Assembly (NCBI GenBank): GCA_013415565.1
Contig: JAAEET010000014.1
Span: 1 to 37,458 of the forward strand
Length of the DNA stretch: 37,458 nt
Reading direction: 5' to 3'
Source: Methanomicrobiales archaeon
Lineage (GTDB): Archaea; Halobacteriota; Methanomicrobia; Methanomicrobiales; Methanospirillaceae
Shown here: positions 8,130 through 19,541 of the stretch, one piece after another
Numbering within the stretch: the stretch's first letter is position 1
Layout: every line of letters starts with the position of its first letter
The notes under the pieces: model-generated
The model's database searches: none
What the model saw: only the letters and a program-made list of their open reading frames with translations
What the model was told of the DNA's origin: nothing
Program-made: the position numbers and the translations under genes

Positions 8130-10670
8130 TCAGGTCTTCCTTCTCCTCATCCCGTATAGGAGAAGGAGCAGTCCGATCGCCGCCGGAACAAGCAGGCCGG
8201 GAAGCCCGGTTGTGGTGGTCGGAACCGGTGTCGGGAGCGTTGTCGGAACCGTTGGAGGCAGGGTCGTGGGAGGAGGAGTCGGTGTCGGTGTCGGGGGAAC
8301 GGCATTCAGGATGAAGGTGGTGGTGGCAAGCGCATCGGAAACGGTCACAGCGCTTACCCGGACCACATACGTGTCAGGAATAAACGATGCGGTATCAAAG
8401 ACAAACGACCATGTGTTGACACCATCCGGCCCTTCCCGTACCGTGGCTGTTCCGGAAACACCGGAAAACGCTCCCCTCTGATCTTTGGGGGTGGGACCGA
8501 ATGACTCCGATATCACTTCGATCAACAGCAGGTTGCCGGGGGCGAGGTTGGTAGTGCCGGACAGCGTAATCCTGTCACCGACCGTCACGTTCACGGGAGG
8601 GGTCAGGGAGATCTGGGGATTGACGAGCAGGAACGACATCGCCGTATAGGTATCATCGATAAACGGACTGTTGAGCGCGGTGATCAGGGCATCAGCCGCC
8701 TGCGAGCTCATCAATGCTCCCGGCCCGGCGACCCGGAAGAGGACACTGCCCGGGGTCGGGTAGGCCGAGAGGACAAGCTGGCGGTAGGGATCAGGGTAAA
8801 TATCGAGGGTATCGGTATACCCCGGATGCTGGACCACGGTGTAGTACTGTCCCGTGGCGAGCGCTGCGGTCTCTCCTTCGCTCAATTTATAGGAGAACGT
8901 ATTATCCGAGCTGACCGGGACCGTTGCAAACATGAACCGGTTGATGCCAAAGACCCATATGGCCACACCGGGCGACGGATTGCCGGTTGATGTGCCGGTT
9001 ATCTCGACCGGATCTCCCCGTGCCACCACGGTCCGCGGAATGGTGGCGGTCACGAAGGGGCGGGCAAAGGTGATGGGGGTGGTGGAAAACCGCGTATTCT
9101 GCAGGTTGTTTCGTGAATTGGGGGCCGATACCACATAGACGGTATAGGATCCGGCATCAATGCCGAGGTTTCCCGTCTGCCAGCTGTACTCCCAGGTATT
9201 GTCGATATCCACCGGGACCTGGGTGAAGGTATCCGGCAGACCGGTTATCACCGGCACCCGGGGATTGGTGAGACTGCCCCCGGATGAGGGAAGATTGGGG
9301 CCGGTCATGAAGAGGTAGGTGGTGTCCGATTCGGTATTCGTGCCGGAAAGGACCACCTGCTCACCCAGGTAGAAAAACCGGCCCGGTCCTGCGACGATGC
9401 TGACCGATCCCCGGACGACCTGGACACTGATATCATCGGACGAGACCCGTCCTGCCGATGTGCGTTCGACCTGGATTGTATATCGCCGGTCATCCGTGGC
9501 AGATGAGGTCTGCCACTGGACGGTCCGGGTCCCGGTTCCTGGCAGCACAACGAGGGCATAGTACCGGGTTCCGTTCGACGGCGCCGACGGCACATCCTCC
9601 CGGATGGTCACTCCCTGTCTCGTCGATATGGGATAGGCCCCGATGGTATATGGCCCGTCAACCGGGTCCATCCGGACACCTTCCTGGTTGAGGGTGATCA
9701 GCGGGGGCTGGCTGCCCGGCTCCCCGGTCATGGTCCCGGTATTCCTGACCCAGAGGTAGTACTCTCCACCCGGGACACCAGTGATAGTCACCGTGAAGGG
9801 ATTTCCCCTGATGACCTCAGGAAGGTTCGATGCAATCGTCACACGCTCGGATGCCAGGGTGATCTGAACCGGGAAGGGGCGGCTGATTCCCTGAACCCCC
9901 TGGAGGTTGTCCTGCAGGCGGTTCACGTTGTAGTCCAGCCGGGCAGTATACGTCCCGGGGGGATAGAGCCGTGTTCCGGCCTGACTGATTGCTGCTGTAT
10001 CCCAGCCGGTGTCAGCACCCGGAGGAACCCAGTACCACGGCAGGGCATTGACATCGAGGTTCTGCAGGGATATCGGAGTCCCGTTCGGACCGTCCACTGC
10101 GGACAGGGTTGCCCCCGTGGGAGTGCTCAACAGGATCGAGATATAGCCATCCGACGCGGGGTCATACCCGCTCCGTTGGGTGATCGAGACCAGGTTGGTC
10201 TCGACCCGGAAATTAACAAAGGATCCGGGGGCAACGCTCATGCCGGAGATATCGCGGTCAGTCTCCTGGTCCCAGATCCTGAGGTTCAGGTTCGGCGAGA
10301 GAACCTGGAATGCCGTCCCCTGCACCGTCTGATTCCAGAGATACCATGTGCCGGTGGCATGCCCGAACTGGCTCGGCGCCACATAGAAGCTTTGCTTGTC
10401 TCCAACGGATATGATCATGGCCGGGGCATCGTTCCCGGGATTCGATCCCGGTGAGAACCATGCGATCTGAAAGATACCGTCAGGAACCGCTGCGGTAATA
10501 TTAAGCGCCTCTTCCCCGATAAAGACCTGATCTCCGGGGCTGATGATGGTTGTCACCGCCCCTGCCGGAATGATTGCCAGACAGATGCCGGCAAGAATAA
10601 GCATGGTGTGTACTCCTGCCTTCCCGGTCGTAGTCCGGCAGCCCGGTACACCTGATCGATGCGGATTCAT
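8130..10670 (-). CDS. Large secreted surface protein with DUF3821-like N-terminus, repeated Ig-like modules and C-terminal TM anchor
   Basis: Signal peptide (MLILAGICLAIIPAGA), TTIISPGDQVFIGEEALNIT followed by GTWYLWN (DUF3821-like), Pro/Thr linker PTPTPPPTTLPPTVPTT then hydrophobic helix and RRRKT tail. Start corrected to 10670 (ATG after G-rich RBS). Confidence 0.85.
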   Translation of the reverse strand: MNPHRSGVPGCRTTTGKAGVHTMLILAGICLAIIPAGAVTTIISPGDQVFIGEEALNITAAVPDGIFQIAWFSPGSNPGNDAPAMIISVGDKQSFYVAPSQFGHATGTWYLWNQTVQGTAFQVLSPNLNLRIWDQETDRDISGMSVAPGSFVNFRVETNLVSITQRSGYDPASDGYISILLSTPTGATLSAVDGPNGTPISLQNLDVNALPWYWVPPGADTGWDTAAISQAGTRLYPPGTYTARLDYNVNRLQDNLQGVQGISRPFPVQITLASERVTIASNLPEVIRGNPFTVTITGVPGGEYYLWVRNTGTMTGEPGSQPPLITLNQEGVRMDPVDGPYTIGAYPISTRQGVTIREDVPSAPSNGTRYYALVVLPGTGTRTVQWQTSSATDDRRYTIQVERTSAGRVSSDDISVQVVRGSVSIVAGPGRFFYLGEQVVLSGTNTESDTTYLFMTGPNLPSSGGSLTNPRVPVITGLPDTFTQVPVDIDNTWEYSWQTGNLGIDAGSYTVYVVSAPNSRNNLQNTRFSTTPITFARPFVTATIPRTVVARGDPVEITGTSTGNPSPGVAIWVFGINRFMFATVPVSSDNTFSYKLSEGETAALATGQYYTVVQHPGYTDTLDIYPDPYRQLVLSAYPTPGSVLFRVAGPGALMSSQAADALITALNSPFIDDTYTAMSFLLVNPQISLTPPVNVTVGDRITLSGTTNLAPGNLLLIEVISESFGPTPKDQRGAFSGVSGTATVREGPDGVNTWSFVFDTASFIPDTYVVRVSAVTVSDALATTTFILNAVPPTPTPTPPPTTLPPTVPTTLPTPVPTTTTGLPGLLVPAAIGLLLLLYGMRRRKT

Positions 10671-10822
10671 GGTTACCCCCCCTCTCTTATTACATCGGGA
10701 TCGGAGCGATTCCGATCCCGGTCCTTGATGGGAAGCGGATAGTATGACGGATATTAAAAAAGTATGGGTCGCCGGTGATGTGCACCGCCTCCGAGCCCGC
10801 AGTCGAATTGGGGTATGTCCGG

Positions 10823-11653
10823 TTAATCCCGGATTCGTGTAAGAATCCGGTCCAATTCGTCTCCAGGTATTTCGGTCTCGCCGGTGATCCCGTTCACTGC
10901 GATCCATGTGTTGATGGCCGCGGTGATGAGGGAGACCGAACGCCTGTCCCTGGCATGCCGTGAAATCTCCCCGACGAGCTTTTCCCTGTTCACCATCCTG
11001 ACCCCGTGAACTGACTCGATAATGTGCAGCTGGGCTCTGACCTGCTCTTTGAGATCGTCAGCCTGGTCGGCTGATCCGGGCTCTTCTGATGCAGAGCTGT
11101 CCGGGGGCTCTTCCCCGGCATATTCCGGAGCGAGTTCCATAACCGCATCATGGTACAGGTTGAATGCCCGGTCCCCGTGACAGACGAACACGACCCTGTC
11201 GATCTCCGGAGAACGGGACAGGTAGTCAAGAACGGTCCGGACCGCAATCACGGTTGCCCTGGGAAGGGGAAACCCGTAGGCCCCGGTGCTGATGGCAGGA
11301 AAAGCGATGGTCTTCAGATCATGGGATTCTGCCAGTGCAAGGGCCTCCCGGTAGCAGGATGCCAGCAGTTCGTCTTCTCCGTGCTGCCCGCCTCTCCATA
11401 CCGGACCGACGGTATGGATGATGAACCGGGCCGGAAGGCGATATCCCCGGGTGATCTTCGCCTCACCGGTATCACAGCCACCCAGCGTCCGGCATTCATC
11501 CAGCAACTCCGGTCCGGCAGCCCGGTGAATGGCCCCGTCAACACCACCCCCTCCGAGCAGCGTCCTGTTTGCGGCATTCACGATCGCATCAACGTTCTGC
11601 TCGGTAATGTCTCCTTCAACAACGGAAATACGCCTGACGAGTCGTCCGGGCAT
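10823..11653 (-). CDS. Macro-domain protein (ADP-ribose / O-acetyl-ADP-ribose deacetylase-like) with C-terminal extension
   Basis: [39 protein letters not shown]...IIHTVGPVW...[13 protein letters not shown] canonical macro-domain motifs. Start set to 11653 (MPGRLVRR). Confidence 0.92.
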   Translation of the reverse strand: MPGRLVRRISVVEGDITEQNVDAIVNAANRTLLGGGGVDGAIHRAAGPELLDECRTLGGCDTGEAKITRGYRLPARFIIHTVGPVWRGGQHGEDELLASCYREALALAESHDLKTIAFPAISTGAYGFPLPRATVIAVRTVLDYLSRSPEIDRVVFVCHGDRAFNLYHDAVMELAPEYAGEEPPDSSASEEPGSADQADDLKEQVRAQLHIIESVHGVRMVNREKLVGEISRHARDRRSVSLITAAINTWIAVNGITGETEIPGDELDRILTRIRD

Positions 11654-12061
11654 GATGGGTGAATCGGAACTCCATGCAAATATACATTCGGATGGATGAA
11701 GCCCCGGCATGACCCTGGATACCCGTCTGCCCACAAATATCCTGCCGTGAAATTACCATGTGAGAATACGCCACCTGAATCAGGAGCGAGGGTGATATTC
11801 ACCAGCCCTTCACGCTCGTTTCCGGCGATTCCCCGGACTATAATGGCAGATCCGGCTGCTGCAATACCCGCGATCAGCAGGAAAATGACGAGGAGGACGT
11901 ATGCCGGGAAATATCGCTTGTGGAAATGTCCAGTGCATAGTGGTCTTTCCGGGGTTTCATATAAAAATCATCGATCTGCTATCCTTTGAAAAAAGATCCT
12001 GACAACCTGCCAGGACATGTCACTGGATAAAAGAATGCGTACGATGTCTGCACTCCGCATG

Positions 12062-13069
12062 TTATACCGACCTTCTTGCCCGATACGTCTTGATCGGACA
12101 ATCCTGCTGCAGCCCGCAACTGCCGCAGTCGCGGACACCGGCAGGGCATCCGGCACCTTCCGCAATCCTTCGGGCGAGAGCGGCTCCACCTTCCGCCCCG
12201 GGCGACTGATGCTCTCCTGGTCGCTCACCGGCAACTCCGGGATACCCGTGCACCCTGACGTTCACGAGGCCGGCTTTCCGTGCCTCCCGCACCGCTTCCT
12301 CCATCAGGTATTGGATGGCAGGAGGGTGGTGCTCGAGAATGAAGTTTGGCCGGAATGCGAGGAGGTTGAAAGGGATCGTATGGTCGATATCTGCAATGAA
12401 GGCTGCCACCGGCGCAACTTCATCCACCGTTATGCCCGGGACGACGAGGAACCGGATCTCCCAGAGCTTCTCCCGGGCATGCGTCATGATTTCGGCAGCG
12501 TTTCTCAGCACCGGGGCAACGGGAGCCCCGGTCAGTGCCCGGTGGACGTCGTCGTGGTACGCCTTGATGTCGTAGGTTATCGAGGTAGAAAACGCGAGCA
12601 CCCGGGCAAGGGATTCTTCGGTCATGAAACCATTGGTATCGTAATTGACCTTCACGCTCCTGTCCCGTTTCCGGGCCTCCTTCACCACTTCTTCCACGAA
12701 AGGAAGCGAGGGAGTTGGCGATCCCCCGCTGAAGAATATCCGGTCTGCACCGATCATCCTCCCTTTCAGCGACCGGATGGCAGCCAGTGCTTCTTCCGCC
12801 ATGATAGCGGGATCAACGAAGCCCCTGACGGGCTCGTGGCTATCGGGATAACAGGCGATCTCCCAGTTCTGGCAGTTGAGGCACCGGAAGTTGCAGCCGG
12901 CGAGGAAGATCGTGTAGCTCTGGGGCGGTGCCGGATGGAGCATCGCGGCTGCGACCTCGGGTATGCCGATACTGCAGACACCCCGCTCACCGGCCAGCCG
13001 GTTGACACTGCACCGCCATTCGCAGAGGGTGCAGTTCTCCAGTTCCCTGAGGTAGTCCGGCACCATCAC
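12062..13069 (-). CDS. Radical SAM protein, PflX/AmmeMemoRadiSam-like
   Basis: CTLCEWRCSVNRLAGERGVC N-terminal Cys motif, GCNFRCLNCQNWEI (CxxxCxxC radical SAM motif), C-terminal CX6CX2CX5C cluster. Confidence 0.88.
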   Translation of the reverse strand: MMVPDYLRELENCTLCEWRCSVNRLAGERGVCSIGIPEVAAAMLHPAPPQSYTIFLAGCNFRCLNCQNWEIACYPDSHEPVRGFVDPAIMAEEALAAIRSLKGRMIGADRIFFSGGSPTPSLPFVEEVVKEARKRDRSVKVNYDTNGFMTEESLARVLAFSTSITYDIKAYHDDVHRALTGAPVAPVLRNAAEIMTHAREKLWEIRFLVVPGITVDEVAPVAAFIADIDHTIPFNLLAFRPNFILEHHPPAIQYLMEEAVREARKAGLVNVRVHGYPGVAGERPGEHQSPGAEGGAALARRIAEGAGCPAGVRDCGSCGLQQDCPIKTYRARRSV

Positions 13070-13206
13070 AGCAGTATACCCTATGGGATCCGATATTTTT
13101 TATCTCAGGTTTCCGGCCTGGGGCCCAAATACGTTCAAATCTTTCCTTCTCGCACAACGTTCGCATTCGAGAGCTCATGGTAGTTTGACAATCACTTCAG
13201 AGTTGA

Positions 13207-13470
13207 GGAACCATCATAAATTCATCAGCAGACGAACATATCATCGAGGCAAACGGAAAATGCCGGGAATTTATCCGCGAGGGAAAGGTCATTGAGGACT
13301 CCTTCATTGATGGCCTGCTCTCCCTGTCCCAAAAACAAAGATCTTTTTTACCTCCCTGGTTGGAAGCAAAGAGGAAATAGAGAGAATCTGAAGGTAGGTC
13401 AATAAGCATATTACAGGCATTTTTAAAGAAAGCCCCGTATACGATTATCAGGGAGGCCGAGAGCAGCTAG
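13207..13470 (+). pseudogene. Decayed reading frame, no canonical start, one in-frame TAG
   Basis: Single frame reads GTIINSSADEHIIEANGKCREFIREGKVIEDSFIDGLLSLSQKQRSFLPPWLEAKRK*RESEGRSISILQAFLKKAPYTIIREAESS*; upstream TGA at 13204, TAG at 13378, final TAG at 13468. No family recognised. Confidence 0.35.
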
Positions 13471-14036
13471 ATATATCGCCGTACCCGGTTACGATAATCC
13501 ACATATTCCTGGCCAAACACCATCTGCATATGTTTCTCCTCCGCCAAGACGATGGAATGATGGATGGCAATAACGAATGCTCCCAGGAGGATCACCAACG
13601 GATTCAGGGTATAGAGGGCAGATGCAACCATCGTTGCGTACGTACCGAAGTACATCGGATTTCTGCTCAATCTGAATAATCCTTTAACCTTGAGGGTGGT
13701 GTGTTCCTTGGGTGTGCCCAGGCGGAATGAACCGCCCATTTCGAATCTTCCGACGTATAAAAATACAAATCCAAAAAACCACGATACCATACCAGTTGCC
13801 TGGAGGACCGGGGGCACTTCAAAAAATGATATGCTGATCCCCCAGCTCTGAAGGACCATCGCCCCCCAAAGGGCAAGAATGGAGTATTTGCTGATGTAGA
13901 ACAATGTTCTGTTTATCGGAGCCTCACCGTCCTGTTCGATATTTTTACGGAGAAGGTGCACCCCTCCGCCGAATAAAACAATCAGGAAGCCAAGGGGAAG
14001 GATCGTTACTGCAATAGCCCCAATCATGTCGGTCAC
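13467..14036 (-). CDS. Isoprenylcysteine carboxyl methyltransferase / PEMT-like membrane methyltransferase
   Basis: RLSRNPMYFGTY...LAEEKHMQMVFGQEYVDYRNRVRRYI C-terminal signature. Confidence 0.85.
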   Translation of the reverse strand: MTDMIGAIAVTILPLGFLIVLFGGGVHLLRKNIEQDGEAPINRTLFYISKYSILALWGAMVLQSWGISISFFEVPPVLQATGMVSWFFGFVFLYVGRFEMGGSFRLGTPKEHTTLKVKGLFRLSRNPMYFGTYATMVASALYTLNPLVILLGAFVIAIHHSIVLAEEKHMQMVFGQEYVDYRNRVRRYI

Positions 14037-14063
14037 ACCGGAATTCGTCTTGTTATTTCATCC

Positions 14064-14477
14064 TTAGCAGATCCTGCAAAATCCCCGAACCAGGAACCAG
14101 ATGCCCAAAAGAATAAGAAATCCCGCGATGGCATACGGCCAGAGTGCGGCCGTCGCAAAGACAAGGCCGATCCCAATGAAGATCAGGAATGCTCCAATAA
14201 GAAGCATCGTTACATCCGTGCTTCCCGGCAGAACACCTTCACCCTCCCGTTGTTTCCTGAATATGGGAAGCAGTCCCGACCCGAGAAATCCGATCCCCAG
14301 GCCGACAAGGAAGCCGGAACCTGCATGATCTACGAGCATGCCCATGCCCAGGCCGATCAGAACACTGGCAGGAATGATGAATCCGTAAGGTCGGTCTTGT
14401 TCCCCGGGTTCTGTCAACCCGTTTTTCAATCCTCTACTCTTGCCGTCTGTGAATTCAGCACAACTGTTTGTTTCCAT
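14064..14477 (-). CDS. Hypothetical small membrane protein (4 TM)
   Basis: Hydrophobic ORF downstream of a charged N-terminus; GLGMGMLVDHAGSGFLVGLGIGFLGSGLL. Confidence 0.6.
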   Translation of the reverse strand: METNSCAEFTDGKSRGLKNGLTEPGEQDRPYGFIIPASVLIGLGMGMLVDHAGSGFLVGLGIGFLGSGLLPIFRKQREGEGVLPGSTDVTMLLIGAFLIFIGIGLVFATAALWPYAIAGFLILLGIWFLVRGFCRIC

Positions 14478-14552
14478 GCGTCATCCCTCAAGCGGAATCT
14501 GATTAAGAAAAGGCAGGCCGGGATGTTATGAATTGAGCCATACATGTATGGT

Positions 14553-14565
14553 TATATTTATAATA
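14553..14565 (+). promoter_or_regulatory. Probable archaeal TATA box for the HTH_10 regulator
   Basis: TTATATTTATAAT about 25-37 nt upstream of the ATG at 14590. Confidence 0.45.
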
Positions 14566-14589
14566 TCTCCCACAACCAGATTGGCGTGT

Positions 14590-15225
14590 ATGAAGAAAAT
14601 GACGGTCAGGCTTTGCGGGGATCTCTTTGATTACTGTAAATCGTATGGCCAGGTCATCGAACGATTCGAGGTGCTTTCACTCTTCACCATGACCGATGGT
14701 ATGCACAGCGAAGTGTGCAAGTTTACCATCAAGGAAGGGATTCCTGTCGACCAGATCCAGTGCAATTATGTGTCGAATCTCATCGTACTCAAGAGCGACG
14801 GTCGTGAATTCACCTGTCTTGTCAAGGGAACATTCTCCGATGATATTACCCGGTTCGTCCGCACCTATGGATCGAAAATCGAACACCCGATCGTCTTCCA
14901 GGATGATTGCCTGACATTCAGCATGGTGGGAAATCCTGATGATTTCCATTTGTTCGTGTCAGATGCCGCGGAGAAAGGGTGGGGGCTCGAGATCCTTTCA
15001 GTCAGCGATTATGATCCCCATGTCAGCGGAATTTTTGATATCCTGACACCCAAACAGAAAAATATCCTGCTGGAATCCTACCACCGGGGGTATTTCGATC
15101 ATCCCCGGAGGATCAATGCCGGCGAACTTGCGGAGAAGATGGGGATGCACAAGACCACGCTGCTTGAACACATCCATAAAGCGGAAAAACGGCTGATCGG
15201 GCATATCCTTGCACAGGTCGCATGA
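14590..15225 (+). CDS. HTH_10 (bacterio-opsin activator-type) transcriptional regulator
   Basis: C-terminal LTPKQKNILLESYHRGYFDHPRRINAGELAEKMGMHKTTLLEHIHKAEKRLI is a typical HTH_10 domain. Start moved to ATG at 14590. Confidence 0.85.
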   Translation: MKKMTVRLCGDLFDYCKSYGQVIERFEVLSLFTMTDGMHSEVCKFTIKEGIPVDQIQCNYVSNLIVLKSDGREFTCLVKGTFSDDITRFVRTYGSKIEHPIVFQDDCLTFSMVGNPDDFHLFVSDAAEKGWGLEILSVSDYDPHVSGIFDILTPKQKNILLESYHRGYFDHPRRINAGELAEKMGMHKTTLLEHIHKAEKRLIGHILAQVA

Positions 15226-15405
15226 ATATAACCGATTAAACGTTCATCGATAATAAAAAAAATATCTCAATATACTGTTTTAAATAACAAAATAAGTACT
15301 TATTGTGTGTTTTTCTAAAAAGTGGCCCGGGCCATGATTCCAGACAAGAATGTTCAAATCACCGGTATTTTTGCATAGAAAAATTATGTTTCCTGGATAG
15401 GGTCC

Positions 15406-17619
<2,214 letters not shown>

Positions 17620-17879
17620 TCACTGTCTGACTTATCCACGATAGTGCAAATATTCCTTTTCCCGCCCGGCTGACGGTTGCCTCGTGAGTAAGACGTAACG
17701 TGGCGAGGAGCAATTGATGTAATCAGGCTGCAGACAGGTTCTGGAGACCTTACGGCGGAGCGCCTCTGGGGGTGAGAACGGGTTTGAAAAATATGATATC
17801 AGAATACCTCATTTTTGAGGCTTCGGAATTTCAAATAGGTATATAAATCACTCTTCGGATCAATAGATGTGGGGACCTT

Positions 17880-18197
17880 ATGGATTTACAGGCGAATGAA
17901 AAAATCATTATGAAAGATGATGCCAAGTCTGACTACTTTGGCAAGGGGACACTCTATATGACCAGCAGCCGGGTTGTCCTTGATATTAAAACGGGAGGAT
18001 TCCTGTCAAAAAGTACGGAGGTTAAGATCGACAAACCTTTGGGAACCATCAAAGAGGTTTCAGCTCCCGGAGGAAAAGAATTGAGAATTCAGTTCGAAGG
18101 GAGTGTTGAGCCAACAACCCTCCATGTGGCAAATGCAGAGAAATGGGCAGCGGCGATTACAAGTGCCCTGACTATCAGCAGTATGAAGGAGAAATGA
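17880..18197 (+). CDS. Small PH/GRAM-like domain protein
   Basis: ANEKIIMKDDAKSDYFGKGTLYMTSSRVVLDIKTGGF...VANAEKWAAAI resembles a GRAM/bPH beta-barrel with C-terminal helix; TATATAAAT upstream near 17838. Confidence 0.65.
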   Translation: MDLQANEKIIMKDDAKSDYFGKGTLYMTSSRVVLDIKTGGFLSKSTEVKIDKPLGTIKEVSAPGGKELRIQFEGSVEPTTLHVANAEKWAAAITSALTISSMKEK

Positions 18198-18340
18198 TGT
18201 GGAGTTTTCTGATTATTCCTTTCATATTACCTGTTTTGTCCTGATCCTGTCCGGTTAGGATTTCCTGCAAAGCATGCGATTATTACCTTCTTTCCCATCG
18301 TCTATGCTCATCGTTTGTAAAGGGGACCCGCATCCCGGAC

Positions 18341-18410
18341 GTTAAGAGGCGGGGGGTTTTCAGGTATGTTCAAATCCCTTCCGGGGATTTCATGTTTAAA
18401 GCCCCAGCCG
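18341..18410. repeat. Copy A of imperfect duplicated block containing tRNA-Thr 3'-end sequence
   Basis: TTTTCAGGTATGTTCAAATCCCT (18357-18379) is identical to 19420-19442; GTTTAAAGCCCCAGCCG (18394-18410) matches 19525-19541 at 16/17, the latter being the 3' end of tRNA-Thr and its flank. Confidence 0.6.
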
Positions 18411-18624
18411 GGTTGTCAACAGAGCCCGTAAATCAGTTATTATTCTGCTCGAACAGAAATGCGGGTGAGAATGTGTTAGGTGATTTTTATGGTGAAATTA
18501 CCCGGCGGCAGATGCCTGATCGCACCAGGATTGACCAATCGAGGAGGGGGACCTTCCCCCTCCGGCCGCTGGGCCACCACTCCCGTCTGCAAAACGGTTG
18601 GAAAGACCCAAACTGCAATTTAAG

Positions 18625-19017
18625 CTAGCTTTTCAAGCCTTCCCCGCCTGGGTCATCAATGATAATCAGCCATGTTCCGTCGGGTTGCTTGCGGACGACC
18701 TCGACACTATGGAATTGCATTGTGACAGGCTTCCCGTCAGGGCCTGAGCTGGTAGTGCTGCCTTTTACTCGCGTGACCGCGATAGTGCCGTCGGCACTAG
18801 TGACTGTTGTTACCGCATCGAAGCTAAACGTTGCCTTGGCTGCCATAAGGCCCAGCAAGACCTCGCGGATTGCAGCGTGGCCGGTGACGACCTTGTCTGG
18901 AGACACAACGAAATTAGCATTCGGCTCGTAGAGGGCTACCATTGCGTCGATGTCTCCTCCCCTCTCCATAGCCTTGAATAAGAGCAGATCGCATTCTTCG
19001 GGTTTGTATGCCGGCAT
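18625..19017 (-). CDS. SnoaL/NTF2-like (DUF4440-type) protein, 130 aa
   Basis: DIDAMVALYEPNANFVVSPDKVVTGHAAIREVLLGLMA...VTRVKGSTTSSGPDGKPVTMQFHSVEVVRKQPDGTWLIIIDDP. Start set at 19017 (MPAYKPEE). Confidence 0.85.
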   Translation of the reverse strand: MPAYKPEECDLLLFKAMERGGDIDAMVALYEPNANFVVSPDKVVTGHAAIREVLLGLMAAKATFSFDAVTTVTSADGTIAVTRVKGSTTSSGPDGKPVTMQFHSVEVVRKQPDGTWLIIIDDPGGEGLKS

Positions 19018-19408
19018 ATCTCTACACTCCTTTTTATTCCACGTACTTGCGGTGTTAGGGGATCCACCCCGTCTCCAAGCAGAACCCGGCGCAAGCCATG
19101 GTCTTGTCAAAGGTGACAATGTCGAATGTGAAGTGGCAAGTTGACTAAATATACGTTTCTGACACATCGGACGCCGATGAGATATGATAAGCACATATAG
19201 GACCCCAGATTCTTGGGGTTTAAATACAATACTGAAGGAACTAACATGATGATAGTAAATGTCCTTTTTATTGCTTCTCTTGACACAACACCTGATCTCC
19301 CATAATCTACCGAGAAATTTATGCCAGCCACCTTCCCCCTCTCGCCACTTCCGTGAGGGCACTGCTACCCTTTTCGCTCCTCGACATGATGGGACAGCTT
19401 CCCAGATT

Positions 19409-19541
19409 TTAAGGGGAGTTTTTCAGGTATGTTCAAATCCCTATCAGGGGCATTCAACTAAAATAACAGTAATAATTAGCCTTATTTTCCCAAATAAGAG
19501 CCAACTTAGTATCTATTAAAACAGGTTCAAAGCCCCAGCCG
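19409..19541. repeat. Copy B of the duplicated block, adjoining and overlapping the tRNA-Thr 3' end
   Basis: 23-nt exact match to copy A plus the GTT(C/T)AAAGCCCCAGCCG match, in the same order and orientation, with an AT-rich stretch between the two matches. Confidence 0.6.

Noticed and set aside
8200-8310. GTCGG/GGTGTCGG-rich low-complexity repeat
   Set aside because: Explained by codons for the Pro/Thr stalk of the surface protein, not a separate repeat element.
12017-13183. 388-aa plus-strand ORF
   Set aside because: Antisense to the radical SAM gene, which has clear motifs; no recognisable domain.
13378-13380. Pyrrolysine-encoding UAG
   Set aside because: No start codon, no recognised family and no Pyl machinery seen in the window; gene decay is more economical.
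18357-19466. CRISPR array
   Set aside because: Only two separated hairpin-bearing copies about 1.06 kb apart with a gene between them; no regular spacers and no cas genes in the window.
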